This document shows, piece by piece, positions 31,690 through 42,500 of a DNA stretch of 64,000 bases (position 1 is its first letter; each line of letters starts with the position of its first letter). The notes under the pieces were generated by a model. That model ran no database searches and was not told where the DNA came from. It saw only the letters and a program-made list of their open reading frames with translations. Position numbers and translations under genes: made by a program. The DNA comes from Chelydra serpentina (lineage: Eukaryota; Chordata; Testudines; Chelydridae), in contig JBAIAC010000024.1 in the NCBI GenBank assembly GCA_037349315.1, positions 39,529,501 to 39,593,500 of the forward strand, written 5' to 3'.

Positions 31690-32330
31690 CTTGATGTCAT
31701 GATATCCTGACAGAGACTACTGAAAGGCTCAAAACATTACAGCTGCTGATATATGGATATCCACATCTTTTGAGCATCCTCCAGCACTGTCTCTAACACT
31801 GCCCACCACTTTCATGTCCCATCCCGATATGTTAGTATTGAGCTGGTTGTAATATGGAGCTGGAGACTGATGGTAATGGCCAGGAACTTAGTTTTATTTC
31901 TGCTTATAACCAGACCAGTGTATGCTGCTTCTTGACTAACCAGATCAGTCAGTGATCAGCTGCAGTGTGATTCACCAAACTGAGCCAAGTTAACAAGACA
32001 ATGTCATTAGCATATTTAGGATCTTGAAGCAGAATGTTCAGCTCAGTGCCACCGATAGTTGTCTCCTCAAGCTTATCCATCAACCAGTCAGTGACAATAT
32101 TGAACAATAATGGTGACAGAACACAGCCTTACCTTGCATCCGAAGAAGTGGGTATTGACCCACGAAATCTTATGCTTCAATACCTCTGTTAGTCTATAAG
32201 GTGCCACAGGACCCTTTGTCACTTCTGCAGATCCAGACTAACACGGCTACCCCTCTGATACTCACAGCCTTACCGAACTCCTATAGAGATGGGACCCATC
32301 TCTTGCTGCAAAGCTGAGCTCTATGGAACC
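31690..32330 (-). pseudogene. Non-LTR retrotransposon RT fragment
   Basis: Minus-strand sequence (32133 down to about 31940) encodes RT signatures: GCVLSPLLFNIVTDWLMDKL (domain 4-5 box) and then DPKYANDIVLLTWLS, the catalytic box with YAND where YADD or FADD is expected. The spacing fits an L1-, R4- or RTE-like LINE better than CR1 (which has FADDTKL). It resumes beyond a small nested insertion at 32134-32262. Clade unresolved. Confidence 0.6.
32134..32262 (+). repeat. Short retroposon with 12-bp target-site duplication
   Basis: Flanked by CACAGCCTTACC on both sides (32122-32133, 32263-32274). The insert includes GCATCCGAAGAAGTGGGTAT and CAGACTAACACGGCTACCCC and ends CTCTGATACT. This is a repeat 3' end I recognise as widespread in amniotes. 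The duplication length fits target-primed reverse transcription; it is 5'-truncated at 129 bp. Confidence 0.75.
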
Positions 32331-32539
32331 GAGGAAGGTTGAAGAACACCAGATTGATGTTTTTGATTCTCGTCTTCTCAGTCAGCTGCTCTGTATCGAC
32401 CGGCAGAACAAGATCAGAGAGGAAGACCAACAAATTCCGAAGTTTGTGTACCAAGGAATGCTGCTACATGGGCGGCGAGCACATGGGCACCAAAAACTTT
32501 GATGATGTGACAAGATGGCCAGTGATGGGCTTGTGACCC

Positions 32540-33880
32540 AGGATTCTCTTAGTGCCAACTGGCAAGATTGTACTGGGTTACAGGAATCTCCTGAGTCAGT
32601 TATTTACATTCTAGCTCACCAGAAGCGTGTCATGTCATGTTTCTAATAAAATCCTGTATCACTCTGGTCATCAATATTATTGTGAAATGTATGTATAGAA
32701 ACTATGAAAGAAGTTATGTGTATATATACTGAAGTTCTTAGTGTCTCTATCTAGGAACTGGTCACCAGCAAAGGTGAAAAACGGGTTTTCTGTCAGACAA
32801 GAAATGTTTATCTATCTGGCTGTTTAAATGTACATTAAGTATTGTATAGTTCACAAGGAGTTGCCACTCACCAGTCAGTACCAAATGCAAATGAAATATT
32901 ATGGGCGCTTCAAAGGAAGAAACCAACAGGATGAGGGGCGGGAGTGAGGGTGGGAGGAGGACGGAGTTCCCTATCTTAAGGTGCACATCAAGGTTTGCTC
33001 TATTTTGGGGACAAAGAAGACAGCCTATCACCCTTCAGTAAGGAAGAAAATGGACAGCGAGTTTGCTTCATGACAAAGCATTCTCAACCAGTCTTGATTG
33101 AAAATGCTGGATGGGTGAGAGAAACTTTCAGTGAGAAACTTTAGAGAGGAGTTTAACCTGTTGGTTAAGTTTGGTTTCTAGAAAGTGTATTATGATTTTG
33201 TTTTATATTTAACCATTTGTTTATAATATTTTTATTCACTATCCGTTGAATCTCTATTCTTTGATAAGAAATTTATCCTTGTTTTCACTATAAATATACC
33301 TAACTGCTGTGGTGGCAAGCAAAGTGGTGGTCCTGAGCTGAATCTAACAAGCTGTTGTATACTGTTCCTTTTGGAACAGCAGGTCTGGTATTTCTGTGAG
33401 TGTTCAGTGGCTAAGGAACTGGATGCTACAGGGAATGCTTGTAGGGCTCGGGTTGGTTTGTATTTATCACTAATCTGTACAGTGGGGTGTGGGGCCTAGA
33501 AAGTAGTGCTTGTGTTGTTAGAGGCTGGTGGCTTCATGGAGCTGATCCACAGCAGGCACAGACAAGACTGCTGCATGCAGGCTGTGTTGTGATGTCTCAA
33601 ACCCTTAGTACCCCTTAGGAGGATCACAGAGATAAACTGAATATATAATCAGACTACCTTAAGCACCTTGCCAGAGTTCAGTCTGGATGGCACTCGATTT
33701 GCAAGGAGTCTGTTCCTTTTGGAATTTGCCATCCTGATGATGATGATTTTCCGTAGACATTGTACTGGACAGCTGTGTTAACCACGTGTTAAAGTTAAAC
33801 CTGGGTGATGTCTCATTTCCAGTTAAGTTATTTTTTTAGTTAGTAATATAATAATCACAAATTTGTCTCAATTTGACCAA
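32540..33880. other. Unassigned DNA
   Basis: No supported gene or clear repeat structure. Low-complexity AT-rich sequence. Confidence 0.5.
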
Positions 33881-33890
33881 CAGTACAGTA

Positions 33891-34377
33891 ACTCCTCACT
33901 TAACGTTGTAGTTATGTTCCTGAAAAATGCGACTTTAAGCAAAACAATGTTAAATGAATCCAATTTCCCCATAAGAATTAATGTAAAGAAGGGGGTTAGG
34001 TTCCAGGGAAATTTTTTTCACCAGGAACTAGCACTCCACTGAGCCCTCAAGGGTTAACTCTCACTCTCTACAAGCCAGCAGGAAAGGAGGGAGGACAGAG
34101 ATGTGTTTCAGAGATAGAGACTGGCATTTCCAATTGGGTATCAAGAGTGGTACACTGCCTTGTTAATTAGATCAGGAAGCCTCACAGCTGCAGCTTGTGC
34201 CTAAGGCAGCAGCTCCCTCCCTAGTGTGTCCCCCCCTGCTCTATGGAAGATGGGGTAAGCAAGGTGCAGGGGGACATTAGCCCCCCTCTTCTTCCCCTCC
34301 CCCTCACAGCAAGCAGGCACACTGACATAGTTCCCCTCTTCTCTTCTCCCCCCCCCCTGCACACGCGCGTGTGCGCG

Positions 34378-34424
<47 letters not shown>

Positions 34425-34586
34425 CAAGCAGGCAGGAGTCTCGGAGAGCAGCACATGGCAGTGGGGGAAGGGACCGCTAAACTGCCATTGAGAGCCTGCA
34501 AACGACCTGTGAACGAGCATGTTCCCTAATCGATCAGCAACGTAAGAACTAAACAAGGTGAACTGGGACGACTTTAAGTGAGGAGT
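33891..34586. mobile_element. Tc1/mariner-type element (Tigger-like ends)
   Basis: Flanked by TA (33889-33890, 34587-34588), with inverted ends ACTCCTCACTTAA on both sides. The left subterminal GTTATGTTCCTGAAAAATGC resembles Tigger-class nonautonomous elements. No transposase remains. The interior holds a CA/CG microsatellite. Confidence 0.7.
34363..34423. repeat. Alternating purine-pyrimidine microsatellite
   Basis: A run of CACGCGCGTGTGCGCGCGCGC followed by about 20 CA dinucleotides. Such alternating CG/CA tracts can adopt Z-DNA and are length-variable. Confidence 0.85.
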
Positions 34587-34599
34587 TAATGTATATCTG

Positions 34600-35190
34600 T
34601 GCTACTGTACAAGAAAACAATTTTGTAGCCCAGAAATATACTTATACTTTGAATGCTGCATAAGTAAACTAGGTGCTTTACAGATGCATAAGAAACACAG
34701 TTCTTTCTCCAGGAAACTTACAGTCTGAGCCCTGTGTCCTGCAAAGGGATCCATGTCAAATCTAGGTGAAGTCACTGGGACTTTAGGGCAATGAGGTGGT
34801 AGGCATCTGGTCAATCAGATGTATGTGCAGGATTGGGGCTAAGCACGGCACAAATTGGAAGACAAGAAATAGTAGGGTGGTGAAGGTCAGGGAAGGTAGA
34901 ATGAGGTTAATCACAATTTACTATATTATTTTGTTGGTCTGTACGTGAATCTCAATGATTGTGGGATACTTTTTATTTAATTTTTTTATACACATTAAGA
35001 GCTAAAATTAGTAAATGATTTTGAAAGGTTATGTGGGCTATCTAGAAAACTGAAGGGGGCTGGTGAGAGGGTATAAAGAGGTGATGGGAAGAAAATGAGG
35101 TAATAGAAGGTGGAAACATGAGAGAGAGATGGAAGGGGAGAATATGAGGATGAAGGTGACAAACGAGATGAAAAGTGTGAGATTCATGGT
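34600..35190. other. Unassigned DNA
   Basis: The part at 34640-34800 vaguely resembles an old SINE-like repeat (GTGCTTTACAGATGC). Nothing else is supported. Confidence 0.4.
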
Positions 35191-35202
35191 GGGCACCTTG
35201 AC

Positions 35203-35910
35203 CAATGTTCCCTCTAATTTTTTATATCCATATGTGGAATGAATTTTGTTATGTGCACCAATATGGAGGTGAGATGTCACAGGGGTGGGACCAAGGGATT
35301 TGGAATGGGGGGGGGAGCGCTCAGGGCTAGGGCTGGCGGTTGGAATGTGGGGAGGATGAGGGCTCGCCCTGGGGGGGTGTGTGCAGGCTCTGGGTTGGAG
35401 CTGGGGATGAGGGGCTTGGGCTGTGGGTGGAGGCTCAGGGCTAGGGCAGAGGGTTAGGGTGTGGGGAGATGAGGGCTCCAGCTGGGGGTGTGGGTTCTGG
35501 GGTGGGGGTGGGGATGAGCGGTTTGGGGTGCAGGAGGGGGTTCAGGGCTGGGGCAGGAGGTTGCGGTGTTGGGGATGAGGGCTCTGGGGTAGGGCTAGGG
35601 ATGAGTTCAGGGTGCGGGAGGGGTCTCAGGGCTGGGGCAGAGGTTTGGCGTGCGGGGGGATGAGGGCTCCAGCTGGGGGTGTAGGCTCTGGGGTGGGGCC
35701 AGAGATGATAAGGTTGGGGTGCAGACTTCCCCGGGGCTGCGGTGGGGAGAGAGGACTCCCCACGGCCGTCTCTCGCTGCAGCAGCCTGGGGCTGCTGAAG
35801 AGTGCCTCTCCCTGCCATGGCAGCTCCAGGGCTGGGGGAGAGGCGCCTCTCCCTGCCTGCATGGCCCTTGATAGCCTACTGCATGGTCGCACAGCTTAGA
35901 GGGAACTTAG
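35203..35910. mobile_element. hAT-type nonautonomous element with G-rich minisatellite
   Basis: Flanked by ACCTTGAC (35195-35202) and ACCTTGAT (35911-35918). Ends CAATGTTCCCTCTAA and, from the right, CTAAGTTCCCTCTAA. The centre (35290-35700) is a degenerate tandem array around GGCTCAGGGCTGGGGCAGAG. The long glycine-rich frames come from this array. Confidence 0.75.
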
Positions 35911-36811
35911 ACCTTGATGTGTGTGTGGTCGGGCTTTGGAAGGGATAAGTAAGAAGATGGCAGGGTGGCTGAAACAAGAAGTGATACTACATTCAAGGTG
36001 AAAAGTTCAACAGTGAAAGCAGGATGGATAAAAATTAATGTTTTTTTTAAAAATTGATTTTTTGGATAAAATGCTTTTTGAGGAAAAAACCCTATCTAAA
36101 GATATATCTTTGAGCTATAATGTATCTTAATTAAAACTCTCATATCATGGAATAGGGATTATACATTCTAATTCTATAGTATGAGACAATATATTCATGT
36201 AATATTTATGAAAAGTTTTGTAAATAAGTTCCAGTAGTTCATGGATTAGGGACCCAATCTTATGGGAATCCAGGTACTTTTGTATAGATTATTTAGGTTA
36301 ATCTTTCTATCTACCCAATGGGACTCAGTGCTCAGTCTAGAAGGTACCATCAGAGATGCTTAGTTTTACAGTTTTCAAACTGTGGATTTGTGTCTCCAGA
36401 GATACCATGCTTGTTAACAGCAAAAATGTTTTTAAATAAATAATATATAGAGGTGAGAAATAACAGACCTCAACCCTATTGTCCCTCTGCAAATTTGTGT
36501 ACACAGAGTCAATCTCTTACCTCTCTCTAAAAGTGCAAAATTTCAAAAAGTTAAATGAATAGAAGATTGTTGCGGGCGGAATAGATCTGGACAAGGAGAA
36601 GAAGTCTGAAGATAAATGTGAGAAGGGAGGGACAGGCAGTAGAAACAAAGGTGAAATTTTTTGAGCAGCATATTGCAGAAGTCTTGAGATCTTTCTGAGT
36701 GTAGCCTTCATTGATTTGAGATCTACCATACCATTCTCTCACTAAAAGGGAAAACCTATAATGGCAGCAAGCCATAAAAGAGACCCATCTTGGGAATAAG
36801 AACCATTAAAG

Positions 36812-37068
36812 CAGTGGTCCCCAACCTTTCTGTGGCCAAGAGCACATTCATGCCTTCAGAAGAGTGTGGCGGGCAGCAACACTTCTTGGTGACACTTCTC
36901 CGGTGGCCGCACTCCTCGGCAGCAGCTTCTCCGCTGAAAGTACTCCCCGGTGGCATTTCGGTGGCAGGTTGTCCGGCAGATGCGCGCCTCTCCTCTTCGT
37001 TCCTTGGTGCCAGCCCTGATGGTGGACGCATATAAATGCCCCGGCGGGCGCCATGGCGGGGACCACTG
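36812..37068. mobile_element. hAT-type MITE (257 bp)
   Basis: Flanked by CATTAAAG (36804-36811) and CATTTAAG (37069-37076), one mismatch. Ends CAGTGGTCCCCAACC and, from the right, CAGTGGTCCCCGCCA. It is nested in the hAT element 36020-37829, directly upstream of its transposase remnant. Confidence 0.85.
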
Positions 37069-37079
37069 CATTTAAGAAA

Positions 37080-37343
37080 TATATGTTTGCTGATGATGTT
37101 TTAAAGAAAGTCACACCAATGAACTGGTGGAAGTCACTTAAGAACTTGTATTCAGAGACTGTTGAAGTGATAATCTCACTTTTAACAGCAGTAGCTTCTT
37201 CTGCTGGTGTAGAAATAATATTTTCTTCCTTTGGACTAATTCATTCCAAATTGAGAAATCCTTTGAGACCTGAAAAAGCAGGAAAGCTTGTTTTTCTTCT
37301 CCAGATTATGAACAAACAGGAAAATGAAGGTGAAGACAACTGA
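37080..37343 (+). pseudogene. hAT transposase C-terminal dimerisation domain fragment
   Basis: Encodes NWWKSLKNLYSETVEVIISL, then AVASSAGVEIIFSSFGLIHS and LRNPLRPEKAGKLVFL, which matches the hAT C-terminal dimerisation region. The upstream catalytic part is missing. The frame opens at an ATG (37053) contributed by the nested MITE, so it is not the natural start. Ends with TGA at 37341-37343. Confidence 0.7.
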
Positions 37344-38039
37344 GTTAGCTGCAGAAGCCAATATTTTAAGTTTCTCATGTTGACCTGGCTGACAGTCAAT
37401 TTAATTTTTTTTTTTAAATATTTCATTTGACTATTTTAGTTTAAAAATCTAGAATACGTAAGACCTCAGCATGGCAAGAAAATCCTCCAAATATTAATGA
37501 TTGATGCGTTGAATTGGAGATAGTTCACCTCCCAATGACTTCATAAATATCTGCTTCAGTTACCTTTGGTAAATGAAATAACCAAACAATCATTCATTTT
37601 CTGATATAGCTGTAAAACTAATCTGAAAAGTTTTCAAAATAAATCACTTTAAATATGTATAGTGTGTACCTTCTAAAAATGAAACCGACATCTGTCTCTG
37701 AGTTGTGAAGAATGTGTATTAAGGTTATAACAACCAACAAGAATGCACTTTTATGTAGAAATCCATGATTACATCGAGTCTTCCTGACTAGTGATTTAAA
37801 TCAATCTGATTTAAATCAAATCCACCCTGATTGAAATGATGATGTCACAAGACTGATGGGTATAAACATTTTCAATATTGTTTAGAGAAAGGAAAGATAC
37901 TGTCATTGTGTGTGGGTCCCAACAGCCTTGAGCTGTGCTGTATAAGCAAAACAACTGTTAATTAACTCCTAGGTAGTTAGTTATGAATGTTGATTCAGTC
38001 TCTTGCCTTGAAAACGCATGTCACTGATTGTAATGTTTC

Positions 38040-38370
38040 ATGGTAAAAATAAACCATGACGATTATTATTAATCATGTTTATTACAGTGGAGCGTAAGGG
38101 CCAACCAAGAGTGGGCCCCATTGTACTATACAAAGTCTCCTCTCTGAAGAGCATACAATTTAAATAGACGAGAGACCTGAAATAGACAAAGGTGGGGGAA
38201 GAGGTATAATGAACAAATGGAAAAAAAGGGAAGTGGGAGACGACAGGGGTCAAGAGGGTAAGAGGCCCAGGTGTTGAGTGAAACTGAGGTGAAGAGACTA
38301 GGAAGGAAGGTGATAGAGAGGGTTGGAGCAAACTGCCAATCAGCACAGGGCAGAGAAAGTCCAGTCAAAA
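38040..38370. repeat. Old SINE- or LINE-like repeat
   Basis: GGGCCCCATTGTACTATACA and GAAGAGCATACAATTTAAAT resemble a widespread amniote repeat family that I cannot name with certainty. No ORF. Confidence 0.35.
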
Positions 38371-38724
38371 CTGCAGAAAATTAACAATATCTAAAAGTCC
38401 ATGCTTCGGCTGCTACTAATACTGTCTGGCATCTTGGGCAAGCTGCTCTCTGTACTTTTTCTCCAAGGCCACAGGGTGGGGGGGGAAAGGCACATATGGG
38501 CCCTAACGCCCCTGGAATTGGGGTCGGGGTCTCCCCTCTACATATCTGTGTGCTGGGGGAGGGATGACCCTAGCTGGACCCTATTTTATCCCTTGCTTCC
38601 TTGCTGCAGTGCAGCAGTCCCTGCTTTGGCTACCAGCTGGAGTCTCTGGCTGGCTTCTCTCTGCAGCTTTTCCCTAGGACCACATTAAAATACTTTTTAA
38701 TAATTGTAATTATTTTTTTCACAG

Positions 38725-39566
38725 AATATTGAAGCATGTTTGTTCCAAGGTCTCTTAAAGTCAAGAGGAATGCTGATGATGAGCTAAGCTGTACAGCAAA
38801 AATAAAAAAGTTGTCTTCTGGAGAACCCTCATTAGTGGAGGCCACAGACTTCAGAGATGTTAAGCCACTTGTAAAAGATGCTTCTGCTTCAGGATGTAAT
38901 TTATATAAAGCAGTACAAGAATGCACAGAGCTACACACTTTTCCAAATTCAGACTTCCCCTTTGTTGATGAATCTTTGGGAAGTGACAACCAAAATGTTG
39001 ATGAAGACAGCTCCTCTGTAGATGAACCCACTAAATCTTTCAGCAAATCCCAGCGCTGGGCAGAACCTGGAGAACCTATATGTGTTGTTTGTGGTCGTTA
39101 TGGTGAATATATTTGTGATAAAACAGATGAAGATGTTTGTAGTTTGGAATGTAAAGCCAAACATCTTTTACAAGCTAAAGAAAAGGAAGAAGGGTTAAAC
39201 TCTGACAGTCTTGTGAAAGTGGAATCAAAACCAGAAACTCTTTTGCCTGTCACGCTTTATACCTATAAAGAACATTCCTTTATTTTAAGCCTGCAAGATG
39301 ACCAGATCAAGAACCTTAAATTGCAGTTAGGTATTGTTGTCCAGGGCGAAGGAGTTACAAGACCTATTATAGAGTTTGAACACTGTGGTTTTCCTGAAAC
39401 TTTAAACTATAATTTAAAGAATTCAGGCTATGAAGTTCCAACCCCTATCCAGATGCAGATGATTCCTGTTGGACTTTTGGGAAGGGATATCGTGGCCAGT
39501 GCAGACACAGGCTCAGGAAAAACTGCAGCCTTCCTGCTTCCAGTTATTATTAAAGCCTTGGAAAAG
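38725..39566 (+). CDS. DDX59: DDX59 first coding exon
   Basis: Acceptor TTTTTTTCACAG ends at 38724; the ATG at 38736 is the first in the exon and begins [10 protein letters not shown], the conserved DDX59 start. It encodes residues 1-277, including the zinc finger, Q motif and Walker A. Donor AAAAG/GTAATT at 39567. Retention of the intron would end translation at a TAA at 39633-39635. Confidence 0.95.
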
Positions 39567-42500
39567 GTAATTAAAGTTTATGTATATATTCAGAAAGAGG
39601 TGAGAAGCTTAATGAGTCCAGAGTTCTCAATGTAATTAAAAATGGCAGTGATTTGTATTGAAGCTCAGTAGTTTACTTTATTTTTTTTAAGAGTCCCCCC
39701 CCGTCCCCCCGTCCCCCCAATACTGTGAACCTTTTCTAGTTGGGTGGGCAGGAAATATAGTTTAATTGCCATTAATGTACTTGCAGTTTCATTTTGGTCA
39801 CAAAAAGTAACCTATTGAAAGGACATTTGGTGTTTTTTCTCCCAATAATTATGTAGTTTTCCCAGTAACTTAGGAGTTAGTTGCTAATATCCCAGCATGC
39901 ATCATTCTGTGACCTCACAAATACTATGAGGGCTGTAAAGACATTCCTGGTATTCATGTGATTTCACAGATGAATTCAGGCTGTGGTGTCTTCAGCCAAC
40001 AAGCAAATATCCAGGGGAATTCAGAGGGTAAAATAATTTTTAAAGGTCAGTAAAACTTATTTCTGTGCTGACTGTCTCCCACAACCTCATCAAAAGGGGT
40101 CCATCAGTGCATACTTGAATACTTAACTTAGTTGTCATTTTTGCTTTGTAGTTTATCTTAATCTTTGGCAATACCATTTGAAGTAAGGAAAAAGAGACTA
40201 ACATGAATGCTTACATTTCATATGGCAAATTTTCAAGCAATGGGTGATCTTGCATACTATTCTGTGCTTCAGTTTCAGGATACAGTGTGGTGACGTTTCA
40301 GTCGAGATTCTCATTTGAGCATTACATTTGTTTTTGTGTGGGTTTAAATCAAAGTGTCTCGATAACTTAGGAGGGGTTTTCCCCTCCTCCCCCCATTAAT
40401 ATACTATGACTTATTTATATCCTGGTGACTTTGGTTGTGACATCTGAAAAACTTTAGTTTGTCTCTATAACTTGTTAATTTTTAGGATAATAATTATTGG
40501 CTATTATGGGTGGGAGGGAAATGGCTTTACTTTTTCAAGTAATTGGTGGTAGTTTAGGGTTGGATGATCCAAAATGCAGCAGAATCACTATAGTTCTTTG
40601 AGTAGTATCCTTATGGGTGCTCCACTTCAGCGGCGCATGTGCCTCTCAAAGATTTTCAGTTAGTAATGTGCTTTCAGTCTGTGCATGTGCATTATACCTC
40701 CTTGTGCTGGACACCAAGTCCATATAGGTGAGTACAAACAAATTGCCCTTCAATTCCTTCTCAACCGCCTCGGCCTGAGAGGGAGCCTTAGTGTGTCTGC
40801 CTCAAGCATGCTTCGTCTTTTCAATTTTTCTGTAGTTGATTAATTAATATAGTTATAGTTAGTTATGAAGTGAGAGGATTGTTTTTTTCCTCTCCCCCCC
40901 TCTGACAGTCACAGGGAAGATTCTTCTCATTATCAAAGGTGATGGAACCAACCCTGTATGCCACTCCAACTTCCTTACTGGCTCCCCTAGTGGTCACACT
41001 GGGACCCCTGGGATGCTTATTGGCAGCAATTTGCCAGACCACCTATACTGTCTCATAGGGAGGCTAGACTTGCACAGCTCTCCTCCCCAATGAGCCCTCT
41101 CCACACACACACACAAAGGGCATGGCTACACTGGAAACTTCAAAGCGCTGTCGCAGGAACGCTCTCGTGGCAGCGCTTTGAAGTGCAAGTGTGGTAGCGT
41201 GCAAGTGCTGGGAGAGAGCTCTCCCAGTGCTCCTGATAATCCACCTCCACGAGGGGATTAGCTCCGAGCCTGTCCACACTAGCGCTTTAGAGCGCACAGA
41301 CTTGCTGCGCTCAGGGGAGTGCTATAAAATGTATGTGTAGACAAGCCCAAAGAGATGTTTGGAGACCAGGAAGCCAGGGCGGATAAAGAGGCCTCCCCTC
41401 AAACACTTATTTCATCCTCTTCTCTGGATGAGATGGTTATACCTCCACCACCATCCATTGCCAGAGATTTTCAGCAATTTCAAGAAGTCATAAGTGACTA
41501 GCAAATTTCTCTTGCAGTCAAGGATTCACAGCACAAACTGTTGGATATCTTGTCATCCGCAACAACCTCCACGGTGGCGTTACCCATTAACGAGATACTC
41601 CTAGATCCATCTAAGGCAGTATGGCAGACACCTGGCACGGTTCTGACCACATCTAAACAGGCAGATAACAAGTATTATGTTCCCCTTAAGGATTCTGACC
41701 TTTTGTGCTCCCATGCTCCACCTAACTCCCTGGTGGTGATGTGTGGGGAGTAAATAAGCATTATAGACAGTACTTCTTGAAGTCTACCCTGTAAGACAAA
41801 GACTAGAAGACTCTGGATCTCTTTGGACAAAAGAGCACTGGCGACTTACCCCTGACAAGAAGCGATTATAGTTTTCCCATACCTTGATGACTGATTACTC
41901 AAGGGCAGCTCCTATGAAGCAGTGCTGTCTTCTACTCAGACAGCCCTTGTTCTGTCCCATGGTAACCTCTGCAGTTTAGCCTGAAACTGAATGTAAAAAA
42001 ATCCCCTTTAACCCCTGTACAGAAGATACAGTTTATAGGGGTGTATTTGGACTTGTTGGCAGCCAGGGACTACCTTCCCTTAGACAGATTCATAACTTTG
42101 GCAGTTATGGCATGGGCAATTCAGTGCAGCCCTCAGACTCCTGGGGCACATGACGACTTGTACCTTTGACCAGTCATGCAGGGCTACACCTCCACTGCTT
42201 CCATTTTTGCTCCCTTGATATTGACTAGGTTTATTAAGGGTTTGGGGAATCTCTACCCTCAGATTAGAGACCCCACCCCAACCTGGAACCTCAACTTGGT
42301 ACTCGGTTACCTTATGAGACCTCTATCTGAACCTATGGCAACCAGCTCTCTGCTCCATTTATCTATGAAGACAGTCTTTTTTACTAGCCATCATGTCAGC
42401 CCATAGGGTTGGGGAGATTGGAGTCTTGATGACAGATCCCCCCGTCCCCCTATATCTTTAAGGATAAAGTGTCTTCAAGTCCACACACTAAATTCTTACC

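Larger units (their letters stand above)
36020..37829 (+). mobile_element. hAT transposon, degraded, with nested MITE
   Basis: Ends CAGGATGGATAAAAATTAAT on the left and CAGGGTGGATTTGATTTAAA read from the right. Flanks AGTGAAAG (36012-36019) and ATTGAAAT (37830-37837) may be a diverged 8-bp duplication. It keeps a transposase C-terminal fragment at 37080-37343 and is interrupted by another hAT MITE at 36812-37068. Confidence 0.65.

Noticed and set aside
32339..32536. A small secreted protein (65 codons with a hydrophobic start)
   Set aside because: It lies in LINE-derived sequence and has no conserved motif; the hydrophobic start alone is weak evidence.
34201..34556. Cysteine-valine ORFs around 34.3 kb
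   Set aside because: Produced by the CA/CG microsatellite.
35239..35900. Glycine-, proline- or leucine-rich ORFs
   Set aside because: Translations of a degenerate G-rich tandem array in a hAT-type element.
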